Below, piece after piece: positions 44,988-54,678 of a DNA stretch of 64,000 bases. Each line of letters starts with the position of its first letter. Within the stretch, counting starts at the first letter, position 1. A model generated the notes under the pieces. It had not been told where the DNA came from, ran no database searches, and saw only the letters and a program-made list of their open reading frames with translations. The DNA is from JACCWM01 sp040393065 (GTDB lineage Bacteria > Myxococcota_A > Bradymonadia > Bradymonadales > Bradymonadaceae): the NCBI GenBank assembly GCA_040393065.1, contig JBEBUW010000008.1, positions 8,978 to 72,977 on the forward strand, written 5' to 3'. The translations under genes were made by a program, and so were the position numbers.

Positions 44988-46808
44988 TTAAGGAACCCCG
45001 GCGTACAGAAAATCCAGAGGAAGTTTCTCGGCCTGTGCTGCTGAGAACTTAAGCCACCGCCCTTGTTTGGCACGGAAGACCGTCATCGGTTCCGCCGCTT
45101 TGTCTTTGCTTACTTTTTGGTAAATATGACGTGCAGCAGTGCGTTGCCCCTGTAGATCAAGCGCCCAGGCCAGGAAAATCTGTACTTCTGCCTGCCTGGA
45201 AGGATCGGAAATAATATCCAAGGCACGACGAAAAGCGCCTTCGGCGCGAGTGCCGCGCTGGATTCTTAAGGCCAGCAGGCCCGCCAGGATTTGTAGGTTG
45301 GGCTCCTGCGGATAAAGTGCCAGCGCGTATTCAATCATAATGAGCAGACGCTCATCGCTTTCACCTTCCCAGAACAAGTGGCAGGCATGGCGATAGAGAT
45401 CGAATGCACGTCCATGGAGGCCGTCTTCCCAGTTCGGAAAGGCGGTAAATGGTTGAACGCGAGGATCTGGAGAACCGTGATTTGTGTCGCCGTTCATTCC
45501 AAGAGTAAAAGGAACGAACCAGCGGCGACTGGTGGGAGAGCGGCCCGTTCCAACCCAGAGACGGCGATTTTCCGGGTCAAAAACAACGCTGGCAACCGTA
45601 TGTGCCGCAGCGATGGTTGGACCAAACAGGCGTGTCTGGCCTGTTTCCGGGCATGTGCAATCACCGAGAATTTTAGCGATATCGAGCGCTTCCGCGGGGC
45701 GATCTTGCCGGGTCAGCTCATTGAGCATTTCCTGGGCACGTTGTTGGCGGGCATAATTCGCACGGCGAAATTCAGGATAATAATCGATTTCGGTCGTCTT
45801 AAAGTCCGAGCCCCAGTAAACATTGGCGTATCCAAGAGCCGGCTGACTTTCCGGCAGAAAATACAAATTTTCGCGACCCGGCGCGACTTCGTAGATTGCT
45901 GCTCGGCCGGTGTCTCCCTCACTCATCACGTAAGTCCAGCCAGCGACAGGCGGGTAATCACGAAGGATGGAGACAGCTTCTTCAATTGTGTGGGCACGGC
46001 GCATCACTTCGTCACCGGCAATCCCTACGGGAACTCCGGATAGATTAAAGTGGTCCACAACATGTTGATGGACGGCAAAGGTGAGGCCGGCAGCGTTCAT
46101 CGAAGTAATTCCGCCTCCGATAAAGCCGGCAGTACTTACGGAGACATAATCAATGCCGTCATCAGGATGGTAAAATACGATGGTGGCATACTGGTCCCAA
46201 TAATCGATGCCAAAATAGTCGAAGTTCCGGCCGTGAAGTGTGGATTGTGCCCCCGGAGGACGGACGATGGCGCTGGTACAGCCGAATGTTGGAGGTGCTC
46301 CCAGACCGTGCGAACGCACAGTGCCCAATCGCTTGTGATAGGTACCGACGAGCCATAAAAACGTTTCGGGCATCAAAAAGGCATCGTAAAGCGTATCAAT
46401 TGGAATGAGCGAGCCTTCAGAAAAGGCGTGGATCGCTTTTTTAAACTCGCCGGGGATGTTCTGGCGCAGTTTTCTGGTGACCCAGCGGTGCGTAGCCCAT
46501 TGCAAGGCACCCGCGGCTTTATGAATCGGGGAGTTTTTTAGAACGCGTTCAACATAATCCGCGAAAAAGGAAATGCTGCCTGCATGCACATCACGAAGCG
46601 TACGTTGACCTAATTGATAGGCCATGGATTCCACGGAACCACGGACATTTAAAAAACGTACTTCACCGTGAGGTGTAATGACACGGCCGACGCTTTCGGA
46701 GGTTTCGGGATACGTGACGAGAGGGAGGGCACCAGCATTGTCAGCTGGCCACAAGGTTGTGGCTGCAGCCGGAAGTGCGTCATCATGTTGTTGTTTAAAA
46801 TCGAGCAT
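44988..46808 (-). CDS. C45-family acyltransferase/amidohydrolase with TPR-like tail
   Basis: A 606-residue protein of the C45 peptidase (acyl-CoA:isopenicillin N acyltransferase) family. The likely nucleophile cysteine, which becomes N-terminal after self-cleavage, is in PTFGCTSAIV near residue 180, followed by LHGRNFDYFG and SVSTAGFIGGGITSMNAAGL, typical of the fold. About 470-590 is helical and TPR-like. Known members cleave or form acyl-amide bonds. A GGTGG precedes the ATG. It follows the CDP-alcohol and nucleotidyltransferase genes on the same strand, with 15 bases between, so it may process the lipid or head group made by them. The substrate is unknown. Confidence 0.85.
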   Translation of the reverse strand: MLDFKQQHDDALPAAATTLWPADNAGALPLVTYPETSESVGRVITPHGEVRFLNVRGSVESMAYQLGQRTLRDVHAGSISFFADYVERVLKNSPIHKAAGALQWATHRWVTRKLRQNIPGEFKKAIHAFSEGSLIPIDTLYDAFLMPETFLWLVGTYHKRLGTVRSHGLGAPPTFGCTSAIVRPPGAQSTLHGRNFDYFGIDYWDQYATIVFYHPDDGIDYVSVSTAGFIGGGITSMNAAGLTFAVHQHVVDHFNLSGVPVGIAGDEVMRRAHTIEEAVSILRDYPPVAGWTYVMSEGDTGRAAIYEVAPGRENLYFLPESQPALGYANVYWGSDFKTTEIDYYPEFRRANYARQQRAQEMLNELTRQDRPAEALDIAKILGDCTCPETGQTRLFGPTIAAAHTVASVVFDPENRRLWVGTGRSPTSRRWFVPFTLGMNGDTNHGSPDPRVQPFTAFPNWEDGLHGRAFDLYRHACHLFWEGESDERLLIMIEYALALYPQEPNLQILAGLLALRIQRGTRAEGAFRRALDIISDPSRQAEVQIFLAWALDLQGQRTAARHIYQKVSKDKAAEPMTVFRAKQGRWLKFSAAQAEKLPLDFLYAGVP

Positions 46809-46823
46809 AAGCCACCAGGTGCA

Positions 46824-47741
46824 TCAGGCAGTTTGAAAGGAGCGACTTTTTACCAGAACCGCGGTGAGCGCGAGGTTAAAAATGGTGGCGAACACGAGCT
46901 GGAGAATGAGAAGTGCCGAGGGGAAAAATGCCGCCAGCGCAATGGCCGAGTAGATCAGGCACATATGAGTTCCCAGACCGAGCCAGCTTGCAGTGCGCAT
47001 CGTTGTGCGGTGCTTCGTGCGGAAGGCTTCCATCTGCTCTGGTTGCCTGGCTGTTGTGCGTTGCTCGGTTGAGCCAGGAGCGAAACGCTGTTGAACGTTC
47101 AGGTAGCCGATGTAAATCGTAAGTAAAAATACGGCAAAATGCTCGCCAGAACGTTTTGCCTCTGCGCGATCTGCCTGTACTTCTTCGATCGTTTCTGTGC
47201 CTTCACCTCCACCGGCGTTCGGCATGGTGTGAGCGAGGTAAACGTTTTTAACTTTGTCGTAAACTGCACAGTGAATCCAGGTCGAGAACCCGGCAACGGC
47301 GGCGGTATAAAACCACATGTTGCCGAACATTTCTTTGATTCCAAACCCTAAGATAACGTAGGCAGGCAACAGGACGAGTACGTCGACAAAGCCATCGAGC
47401 AGGCGGCCAAGGCGCGTTCCGCCGCCGCGTGCGCGGGCGAGTTGTCCGTCTGCGCAATCCAGAATGACCGAGCCGAACAAAAAGAACGCCGCCAGAAGCC
47501 ATGCAATTCGGCCAAGTAAGTCGGGATTAAAAAAGGCTTGGTAAAGAAAGACGGAGCCGGTCCAGCCAGACAGCAAGCTCATCAAGGTGATTTGATTGGG
47601 GGAAATTGGAGCTTTACCAATCAGTGCGGTGAAGGCTGCAGCCAGAGGGCGATGAAAGCGAACATCGATAAATTCTTCGACATCGAGCGATTTGAAGGCC
47701 AGGGCGTTTTGGAAGCGCTCTGAAAAGGTTAGGGACTGCAT
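46824..47741 (-). CDS. CDP-alcohol phosphatidyltransferase, second copy
   Basis: A 305-residue membrane enzyme with the family motif intact (DCADGQLAR then GRLLDGFVD). About six hydrophobic segments. It is different from the operon copy at 9763: it has a long C-terminal extension and its partner is a nucleotidyltransferase, not ino1. The start at 47741 follows the stop of the preceding gene by two bases, so the pair is tightly coupled. The likely substrate is the CDP-alcohol made by that partner; head group unknown. Confidence 0.85.
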   Translation of the reverse strand: MQSLTFSERFQNALAFKSLDVEEFIDVRFHRPLAAAFTALIGKAPISPNQITLMSLLSGWTGSVFLYQAFFNPDLLGRIAWLLAAFFLFGSVILDCADGQLARARGGGTRLGRLLDGFVDVLVLLPAYVILGFGIKEMFGNMWFYTAAVAGFSTWIHCAVYDKVKNVYLAHTMPNAGGGEGTETIEEVQADRAEAKRSGEHFAVFLLTIYIGYLNVQQRFAPGSTEQRTTARQPEQMEAFRTKHRTTMRTASWLGLGTHMCLIYSAIALAAFFPSALLILQLVFATIFNLALTAVLVKSRSFQTA

Positions 47742-47743
47742 GG

Positions 47744-48505
47744 TTAGGATGACCAGCTTTGAAACATTGCGCGTGCTGCTTCGAGATCTTCGATCGTATC
47801 GATCTCCGTCCACGTATTAGGCTGTACGCTTAACGTATGAAAAATATGGTTTTTCTGTTCAATGAGCTCGGCAAAAATGTCTTCGTAATAACTTGTTGCG
47901 CGCTCGGAGTCGTTCATTGCTTCCAGTCGTGCATAGAGATCTGCCGCAATGCTTGCGCCGATTTTTTGCAGACCCAGGGATTCGCCGTGGCATTGAGGTG
48001 GGTCGAGTTTTTTGCTGAGACCGCGCACGACGCCATCCACGAGAATAATTTTCATTTCTTCTTCGCCCATCGTGTCGCTGGCGAGCATGGATAGGACATT
48101 TTCCCGTGGATCTCTGGCGAGTTCTCCGAGCCATCCGGTGTCGCTGAGTAAAACATCGCCATCGCACAGCAGGAAAGAGCGTCCTTCTACCGCAGGCATC
48201 GCCATTTTGAGGGATTGCGCGTTATTTGTGCTCTGGTAGTCCGGGTTATGTGCGAAACGGACTTCTGGAAGTCCGCTGACATGTTCAACAGCCTCAGCAA
48301 GCGTATGGGCGAGGTAACCGGTGGCGAGAACAACACGCTCGATGCCGAGTTCTTTTAACTGGCGAAGCAGGCGAATCAATAAAGATTCACCGCCTACTTC
48401 GAGCAGGCATTTGGGACGTGTATCGGTCAGGGGCTTTAAACGGGAACCTGTGCCTGCGACCAGTAAAATGGCGTCTTTGACAGGAAGGGAAGGATTGTTA
48501 CTCAT
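47744..48505 (-). CDS. LicC-like nucleotidyltransferase
   Basis: A 253-residue NTP transferase. AGTGSRLKPLTDTRPKCLLE (first 20 residues of its motif) is the nucleotide-binding signature at about residue 17-36; LLCDGDVLLSD carries the metal-binding DxD-type site, and TWTEIDTIEDLEAA the end. The family includes phosphocholine and inositol-1-phosphate cytidylyltransferases. In hyperthermophiles an inositol-1-phosphate cytidylyltransferase is fused to a CDP-alcohol enzyme to make di-inositol phosphate, and here the two are adjacent, so CTP plus inositol 1-phosphate is one possible reaction. Choline or ethanolamine phosphate are equally possible. The start at 48505 was chosen because the longer frame has no family resemblance. 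Confidence 0.8.
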   Translation of the reverse strand: MSNNPSLPVKDAILLVAGTGSRLKPLTDTRPKCLLEVGGESLLIRLLRQLKELGIERVVLATGYLAHTLAEAVEHVSGLPEVRFAHNPDYQSTNNAQSLKMAMPAVEGRSFLLCDGDVLLSDTGWLGELARDPRENVLSMLASDTMGEEEMKIILVDGVVRGLSKKLDPPQCHGESLGLQKIGASIAADLYARLEAMNDSERATSYYEDIFAELIEQKNHIFHTLSVQPNTWTEIDTIEDLEAARAMFQSWSS

Positions 48506-48561
48506 AGTACCTACAGCGAAAAAGAAGGACGGAAAGACCACAAAAATCGCTGTAAAACTAC

Positions 48562-48601
48562 CCCCCTCACCGGGCATGTGTCAATCAGGCCGGTCAGGGG
48601 G
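48562..48601. terminator. Hairpin after aceA
   Basis: CCCCCTCACCGG with CCGGTCAGGGGG, one mismatch, 16-base loop. On the minus strand it is followed by TAGTTTTA, so it may end the aceB-aceA unit. It also lies before the LicC-like gene's upstream region. Confidence 0.6.
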
Positions 48602-48617
48602 AGGGTTGTTGGAAGGC

Positions 48618-49901
48618 TTAGAATTGTCCCTCTTCCGTGGAGCCTTTCAGAGCTGTGGTGCGGGAAAGTCCTCCGGTAATGGTCATCTGGATCTGATCGA
48701 AGTATCCGGCACCGACAAATCGCTGGTGTTTGATTGCAGAGTATCCGAGTTGTTTTTCTAACTCGAATTCGTGTTCTTGCAGGCGTGCGTAGGCGCTCAT
48801 GCCTTTCGATTTGTATTCATGTGCGAGTTCGAACATCGCGGCATTTAGTGAGTGCCAGCCAGAAAGCGTGACAAACTGGAGTTTGTAGCCCATTTCTGCA
48901 AGCCGCTCCTGGAAGGTAGCAATGGCTTTGTCATCAAGATGCTTTTTCCAGTTAAAGGAGGGAGAGCAGTTATAAGCAAGCATTTTTGAGGGAAACTTTT
49001 CTTTGATGGCCTGGGCAAATTCGCGTGCTTCTCCGATATCTGGCGTTGAAGTTTCACACCAGACCATGTCGGCGTAGGGAGCGTAAGAAAGTCCGCGTTC
49101 AATGGCGCATTCGAGGCCTCCGTTGAGCTCGAAGAAACCTTCGGATGTCCGTCCTGCAGCGATGAATCGTTGGTCGGCCGGATCGATGTCGCTGGTGAGC
49201 AGTTGAGCGGCGTGTGCGTCCGTGCGAGCAACGATGATCGTAGGAACACCCATGACGTCGGCAGCTAAGCGTGCGGCGACCAGTTTGTGGATGAACTCGC
49301 TGGTTGGTACGAGTACTTTTCCGCCCATGTGGCCACATTTTTTGGCAGAAGAAAGCTGGTCTTCAAAGTGAACGGCTGCTGCACCGGCTTCGATCATGCG
49401 ACGCATTAATTCATAGGCATTGAGGTTTCCTCCGAAACCTGCTTCGGCGTCAGCAACAATGGGAGCAAACCAGTAGGGCTGATCGGTGCGGTCTTCGCTG
49501 CAGGCGATTTGATCGGCGCGGTGCAGTGCGCGGTTGACGCGCTCGATAAGCAAAGGCACGGAATCAACCGGGTACAAACTCTGGTCGGGATAAACTTGTC
49601 CGGCACTGTTTGCATCGCCGGCAGTTTGCCAGCCACTGATATAAATCGCTTCAAGGCCTGCCTGAACTTGCTGGATCGCCTGGTTGCCCGTGACAGCACT
49701 GAGCGCGCGTACGAATGGCTTGTCTTGGAACATTTTCCATAGGCGTTCTGCGCCCATTCGCGCCAGCGTGTATTCGATTTCGATTGAACCTCGCAGTTTA
49801 AGGACCTGCTGTGCTGTGTAAGGCCGACGCACAGCTTGCCAGCGCTTGTCGCTTTCCCAATTGTTTTGGATTTGCGTAATCTTCTTGTTGTCGTTCGGCA
49901 T
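48618..49901 (-). CDS. aceA: Isocitrate lyase
   Basis: Splits isocitrate into glyoxylate and succinate in the glyoxylate shunt. The 427-residue protein has the catalytic motif KKCGHMGGK and QVYPDQSLYP, with IVADAEAGFGGN for metal binding. Length fits the short bacterial form. The start follows aceB by 54 bases on the minus strand. The pair with aceB (and mdh elsewhere in the window) points to growth on acetate or fatty acids. Confidence 0.96.
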   Translation of the reverse strand: MPNDNKKITQIQNNWESDKRWQAVRRPYTAQQVLKLRGSIEIEYTLARMGAERLWKMFQDKPFVRALSAVTGNQAIQQVQAGLEAIYISGWQTAGDANSAGQVYPDQSLYPVDSVPLLIERVNRALHRADQIACSEDRTDQPYWFAPIVADAEAGFGGNLNAYELMRRMIEAGAAAVHFEDQLSSAKKCGHMGGKVLVPTSEFIHKLVAARLAADVMGVPTIIVARTDAHAAQLLTSDIDPADQRFIAAGRTSEGFFELNGGLECAIERGLSYAPYADMVWCETSTPDIGEAREFAQAIKEKFPSKMLAYNCSPSFNWKKHLDDKAIATFQERLAEMGYKLQFVTLSGWHSLNAAMFELAHEYKSKGMSAYARLQEHEFELEKQLGYSAIKHQRFVGAGYFDQIQMTITGGLSRTTALKGSTEEGQF

Positions 49902-49955
49902 TGTTCTCTCCAGATTTGCGATCGGTAGACAACAGCAAACAGCGCTCCGTTCAGA

Positions 49956-51575
49956 TCAGTTTAGATATTGGTAGGCAATCAGGGTTAAAAAGGCTGGAAA
50001 CTGGTCGCGTGTTACGATGCGATCAAAGATTTCGCGGGCCTGCGTAAACGAGCCTGAATCAAAGCGTTTGGCTCCGACCAGATCACGGATTTTCTTCATT
50101 TCTTCATCGGCCAGCTGTTGGTACAGAGCCATATCGATCGGGCGATTGTCATCGAGCCTGGCATTTTTATTGTGGAGCCATTGCCAGAGCTGAGAACGGC
50201 TGATTTCGGCGGTCGCAGCGTCTTCCATCAGGTTAAAAATTGCGGCGGCTCCAACGCCTTGCAGCCAGGATTCGATGTATTGAATGCCCACATTGATATT
50301 GGTTCGCATGCCGGCTTCGGTGATGCGAGCCTCTGGCATGGCGAAATCGAGTAAGTCTCTGGCTTGAACGCGTACGTCTTCCCGCAGCATATCTTTTTGA
50401 TGCGGCGAATCTTTAAGTTTTTCAGTAAACGCCGCATTGGCAACCTGGACAAGGTCAGGGTGGGCGATCCAGGTGCCATCGAAACCGTCACCGGCCTCAC
50501 GTTGTTTATCCTGACGTACTTTTGCCATTGCACGTTCATTGATCTCGGGGTCGCGTCGTGAAGGAATGAAGGCTGCCATGCCGCCGATTGCGTGGACGCC
50601 GCGCCGATGACAGGTCTGCACGAGCAGATTGGTATAGGCGCGCATAAAGGGCACGGTCATCACGATTTGGTCGCGATCGGGTAATACAAAATCCGGCTGG
50701 TTGCGGAAGGTTTTGATGATACTGAAGATATAGTCCCAGCGTCCTGCGTTGAGTCCTGCCATGTGGTCACGCAGTTCATAGATAATTTCGTCCATTTCGA
50801 AAGCGGCGAGTATGTGCTCGATCAGGACGGTAGCTTTGATGGTTCCCTGGGGAATGCCGAGTTCATTCTGGGCGCGCGTAAATACGTCATTCCACAGTCT
50901 CGCTTCGAGGTGGTTTTCGAGCTTTGGCAGGTAGAAATAGGGGCCTGTGCCTTGTCTGAGTAGTTCCTGGGCGTTGTGAAAAAAGTACAGGCCGAAATCG
51001 AGCAAGGAAGCACTGATCGGTTCGCCATCGACAAGAAAATGCTTGTCTTCGAGATGCCAGCCTCGCGGTCGTACGTGTAATGTGGCTGTTTTCTCGGCAA
51101 GTTTATAGCTTTTTCCGGTGTCAGCGATGGTAAAATCGATGTTGCGACGAATTGCATCACGCAGGTTTCTCTGGCCATCGATTGTGTTGTGCCAGGTAGG
51201 GGCGTTGGAGTCTTCAAAGTCCGCCATGAAGCTCTGCGCGCCAGAGTTCAGCGCATTGATGACCATTTTTCGGTCCACGGGTCCGGTGATTTCTACGCGT
51301 CGATTCTGAAGGTCTGAGGGGAGTGAGCCGATTTTCCAGTTGTCTTTACGGACGTCGGCGGTTTCCTTTAGAAAATCAGGCATTTGTCCATTGTCGATCG
51401 CTGTCTGGCGATGTTTTCTTCGATCGAGTAGTGTGAGACGTCGAGCATTGAACTCGCGATGTAGGCGGCTTACAAAGTCGATGGCCTGGGGCGTCAGGAT
51501 TTCAGAAAATTCCGGCGTCAATCGACCACGGATGGTTACATTGGTGCCAACGTGGTGCTCTTCGGAGTGATTCAT
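49956..51575 (-). CDS. aceB: Malate synthase A
   Basis: Condenses glyoxylate with acetyl-CoA into malate. The 539-residue protein has ITGPVDRKMVINALNSGA and DFEDSNAPTWHN, RPRGWHL and GMRTNINVGIQYIESWLQG, and DEIIYELRDHMAGLN, all family motifs (shown in part). The ATG at 51575 was picked because AGGAGA lies eight bases before it and the length matches malate synthase A; the frame is open to 51707. Likely co-transcribed with aceA. Confidence 0.95.
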   Translation of the reverse strand: MNHSEEHHVGTNVTIRGRLTPEFSEILTPQAIDFVSRLHREFNARRLTLLDRRKHRQTAIDNGQMPDFLKETADVRKDNWKIGSLPSDLQNRRVEITGPVDRKMVINALNSGAQSFMADFEDSNAPTWHNTIDGQRNLRDAIRRNIDFTIADTGKSYKLAEKTATLHVRPRGWHLEDKHFLVDGEPISASLLDFGLYFFHNAQELLRQGTGPYFYLPKLENHLEARLWNDVFTRAQNELGIPQGTIKATVLIEHILAAFEMDEIIYELRDHMAGLNAGRWDYIFSIIKTFRNQPDFVLPDRDQIVMTVPFMRAYTNLLVQTCHRRGVHAIGGMAAFIPSRRDPEINERAMAKVRQDKQREAGDGFDGTWIAHPDLVQVANAAFTEKLKDSPHQKDMLREDVRVQARDLLDFAMPEARITEAGMRTNINVGIQYIESWLQGVGAAAIFNLMEDAATAEISRSQLWQWLHNKNARLDDNRPIDMALYQQLADEEMKKIRDLVGAKRFDSGSFTQAREIFDRIVTRDQFPAFLTLIAYQYLN

Positions 51576-51890
51576 TGTACACACTCTCCTTTCAAATTCG
51601 GATTCAATGGATTCAAAAAATTTGAGTCTGGGTACAGAGCCAGCTTGCAAGAACTTCAGAAGCGAAAACATCTGAGAGCCAATCCTTTTTAAGACACAGG
51701 ACTGCACGGATCGTGTCGAGTGTCAGGCAAGTTAGTCACCTTTAAGGTTTGTCAATTCATTCTGTTGAATCGGCTTATATCGGGTTGAAGGGAGCATGGG
51801 GGATGTTGCTGTAGTTTCGTTTCTAGATGGTTTGTATTACGATGCGCGGAACAACAACATTGGGCTGAAGTTGAACCTGAAGGAGAGCGT
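51576..51890. other. Intergenic stretch between aceB and a START-domain gene
   Basis: 315 bases between two divergent genes, so promoters for both probably lie here. Hexamers such as TTGTCA (around 51748) and TTATAT (around 51775) occur but not with convincing spacing. No repeat or hairpin was seen. Confidence 0.4.
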
Positions 51891-52571
51891 ATGAGAACGG
51901 CTTGGATGAGTGCGGCATGTATGTTTGTACTGTGTATTACCCTGGGGTTTGCCGCTCCGGCATTGGGAAATTCTGGTAAGTGGGAGTACATCGGCACGAC
52001 GGACAATGTAAAAGTTTCGCGGATGCAGGTTCCCGGCAGCGAGGTATTTGCGTTTCGTGGTGAAATTGTTGCGGATATCCATATCGGCAAGATTATCCGG
52101 GTTTTTATTGACTCTAAGCAGCGTAAATACTGGGTGGATCGCTATGCTGAGCACAAGACGCTGGAACGCACAGATCGCATGGAAAAATACTGGATCAAGT
52201 TTAAGTTGCCGTTTCCCGTGTCTGATCGTGATTACGTGTTGCAAACGGATGTAGAAATCGATGAGGCCAAAAAAATTGTAACGGCCAATGTTCGCTCGAT
52301 TGTAGATCCGCGTAAGCCAGAAGATAGTTGTTGCGTGCGGGCCGAGGCGTACAGCACGTATTATCGGTTTGAGTCTTTGCCGGGTGAGCCTGGGAAAGAG
52401 AAAACTCGGATGATCGTGGAGGTTCACACCGATCCCAAGGGTATGTTGCCGAATTGGTTGGTGAATCGGATCCAAAAAGACTGGCCCTCCAAGACATTGG
52501 GCGGGCTGCTCAGGCGCGCGCAACGTGAAGGTCAAACGCCTTTGCCGAAGCTGGCTTCCTGGCACGAATAG
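51891..52571 (+). CDS. Exported START-domain protein
   Basis: A 226-residue protein with signal peptide (about 1-26, ending ALG) and a START lipid-binding domain (FRGEIVADIHIGKIIRVF, WVDRYAEHKTLERTD, LPFPVSDRDYVLQ, all in part). The motif of START proteins, WP.SNRD-like, appears as PVSDRDYV. It probably binds a lipid or sterol in the periplasm or cell surface. Divergent from aceB; ends at a terminator shared with the convergent lipoprotein. Confidence 0.85.
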   Translation: MRTAWMSAACMFVLCITLGFAAPALGNSGKWEYIGTTDNVKVSRMQVPGSEVFAFRGEIVADIHIGKIIRVFIDSKQRKYWVDRYAEHKTLERTDRMEKYWIKFKLPFPVSDRDYVLQTDVEIDEAKKIVTANVRSIVDPRKPEDSCCVRAEAYSTYYRFESLPGEPGKEKTRMIVEVHTDPKGMLPNWLVNRIQKDWPSKTLGGLLRRAQREGQTPLPKLASWHE

Positions 52572-52601
52572 ATATTTGTTAAAGGGGAAGGGAAGGGGAG
52601 T

Positions 52602-52625
52602 GAGCCATCGAGTCGATGGCTCTTT
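52602..52625 (+). terminator. Intrinsic terminator
   Basis: A 9-bp stem GAGCCATCG with CGATGGCTC, loop AGT, followed by TTT. Lies between the convergent START and IgGFc-type genes. Confidence 0.8.
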
Positions 52626-52634
52626 CGTGTTTTG

Positions 52635-54668
52635 TTATTGCCGATCAATCACGGTTTCCAGATTCAGACCGCCGGGGAAGGCATAGGAAACGTGGCAGGA
52701 ATACCCATAGCCAACTACGCCGAAGGGAACTTCGGAGGTCAGCGTGTGGAAGCCTTCCGGGACCGGGACAATGGCTGCTTCGTAGCGGTTTTTATTGCCG
52801 ACAGGTTTCCAGAGATCGGCCGGAATTGGCACGCCATCGAGTGAAACATCATGGCCGGCGGGGACGATGAGATTGATGAAGTTTTGCTCGTAATCGGCAG
52901 GCGTCAAAATAATATAGTTATCGCGAAATTGATCGATGGGGACGCCGACAGCCATGGCGGGATCGCCGATTCCGGTCGGGCTGGAGGCGTCGGCGCCCTG
53001 ATTGCAGGTGCGAGGAATGCCCACCCAGTTGGAACCGACCATGTATTGTGCGACGGAAACAGGCTTGTCGGCTGCCAGCTCAAAATGTTCGGTGGCGGCA
53101 AATTGCGTCCATTCGCCGGCCTGAAGTGTGCGTCCGTGGACGCCTTCCAGCGGTGGATCCGTCTGGATGCGGGTATTATCCTCCGATGCAATCACTCGCC
53201 AGATATCGGGCTCGATCAGGGAGCCATCAGCGCGCTGGCTGAATTTGGAGCCGACGTAGTTTTTGCCCCAGGTGGAAATCGGTAAAAGGATGGATTCGAC
53301 GTGATCGCAGCGGTCAACGCCGACGATGACGTTGGCGCACTGATGGCCGCCAAATACTGTGATCGGGTGCTCCGCCTGGATGTAGGTGCCGGTTAAATCA
53401 GGGCAGGGTGTGACGTTGTCTGGCGTGCTGGTATTGCCAGCAAGACAGCCGTTGAGTTCGGCTGCCTCACGCTCAGAACCATCGGTGGACAGGTTGAGAG
53501 AATCGCCGGGGCCCAGCTCAAAGACGCGTTCGGATCCGGCTTCGATAGCCGGGATATCGGGACCAGCAACCACGCGTGCCGAGGGACGTACGGTAACGCG
53601 ATTGGGCATCCCCGTGGAGTTCACGATGGTCAAATAGCCTTGCAGGCGGATGGTTCCGCCGCGATGCGTCCAGCTTAAGCCATAATATTCAGTGCCGACG
53701 GCGTTAGTTGGAAGCAAAAGCGTACCGTCATTCGAATAAACATCGACGTTGTTGAGCGGGTTGAATTGATGGGCGAGTACGGGAATGGAGCTGACTACGC
53801 GGATGGCGCGGTTGCTTAGAATTCTGGTGCCGGTGTGATCGTAGCCGGTGGGAATCGAGTAAATACGGGCCTGTCCGGGCGGAATTCTCAGGTCGTAGGG
53901 TACGCCGTCCGGGCCGCGGACGAGCTGGGTCTGGCTGAAACCTTCGCTCAGGGTAACCCGTGCGGTGAGCGTGGGATTCGCGTTGGTGACGACAATCGCG
54001 TGCGGCTGGCTGATGGCATCTTCGTAGTTGTCGAGGTCGACGGACCAGTATTCACATCCGATGTAGCTGGAGATTTTTTTGTTGAGTTCGCAGAGTTCTT
54101 CGCAAACGCCGTTGTAGCATTCGGTACCGATGGCGCAGGGCGTGGCTTCGACGAATGCGCCGGCTTCGTTGCACATGTCTCGGCGTGTTCGATCGATGCA
54201 TCGCGTCAGGCCGACGGTGCATTCGGGGGCCTTGCAGCCGGTGCCTTCGCAGGGCTGGTTTCCGGGGCACGCGCCGGAAATGATTTCGGTTCCGGATGGA
54301 TTGCAATAACTTTGCAGGCCGTTGTCCAGGCAACCCTGGAAGGAGCCGGGCAGGCAGACCTGGGGCTGGCATTCGCCGGTTGCTTCATGGCAGCGATCGG
54401 CGGGTGCGCAGAAATCTTCCATCCAGGTGATGCCATCTTCTGCGCAGACTTCTCGTGTGGCGACGCTGGTGCAGCGTCCCTGGCCAGGAGTACAGGCAGA
54501 ATCATCGACATCAAGCTCGTCGCCTGTATCCAGGTCGGGAAGTGGTGAAGCATCCTGGCCGGCGTCCAGTCCGCCGGTGTCGCTTGGACTGGAGCAGGCC
54601 AGTGCTGTCAGGCTCAGAAAGGCTGCGAGCAGCCAGGGTTGGATTTTTGAGATACACACGAGATTCAA
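52635..54668 (-). CDS. IgGFc-binding-type surface lipoprotein
   Basis: A 677-residue lipoprotein. LTALAC marks the lipobox (cysteine at residue 25), followed by an Asp/Gly/Ser linker, a Cys-rich domain with many CxxxxxC spacings to about 200, and a long C-terminal region from about 215 resembling the IgGFc-binding N-terminal domain (HAIVVTNANPTLTARVTLSEG, VVSSIPVLAHQFNPL, DVYSNDGTLLLPT, all in part). Domains of this type are spread over Myxococcota and related bacteria; in them immunoglobulin binding is unlikely, and adhesion or complex formation is more probable. It lies between two terminators. Confidence 0.85.
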   Translation of the reverse strand: MNLVCISKIQPWLLAAFLSLTALACSSPSDTGGLDAGQDASPLPDLDTGDELDVDDSACTPGQGRCTSVATREVCAEDGITWMEDFCAPADRCHEATGECQPQVCLPGSFQGCLDNGLQSYCNPSGTEIISGACPGNQPCEGTGCKAPECTVGLTRCIDRTRRDMCNEAGAFVEATPCAIGTECYNGVCEELCELNKKISSYIGCEYWSVDLDNYEDAISQPHAIVVTNANPTLTARVTLSEGFSQTQLVRGPDGVPYDLRIPPGQARIYSIPTGYDHTGTRILSNRAIRVVSSIPVLAHQFNPLNNVDVYSNDGTLLLPTNAVGTEYYGLSWTHRGGTIRLQGYLTIVNSTGMPNRVTVRPSARVVAGPDIPAIEAGSERVFELGPGDSLNLSTDGSEREAAELNGCLAGNTSTPDNVTPCPDLTGTYIQAEHPITVFGGHQCANVIVGVDRCDHVESILLPISTWGKNYVGSKFSQRADGSLIEPDIWRVIASEDNTRIQTDPPLEGVHGRTLQAGEWTQFAATEHFELAADKPVSVAQYMVGSNWVGIPRTCNQGADASSPTGIGDPAMAVGVPIDQFRDNYIILTPADYEQNFINLIVPAGHDVSLDGVPIPADLWKPVGNKNRYEAAIVPVPEGFHTLTSEVPFGVVGYGYSCHVSYAFPGGLNLETVIDRQ

Positions 54669-54678
54669 ATGATTAAGC

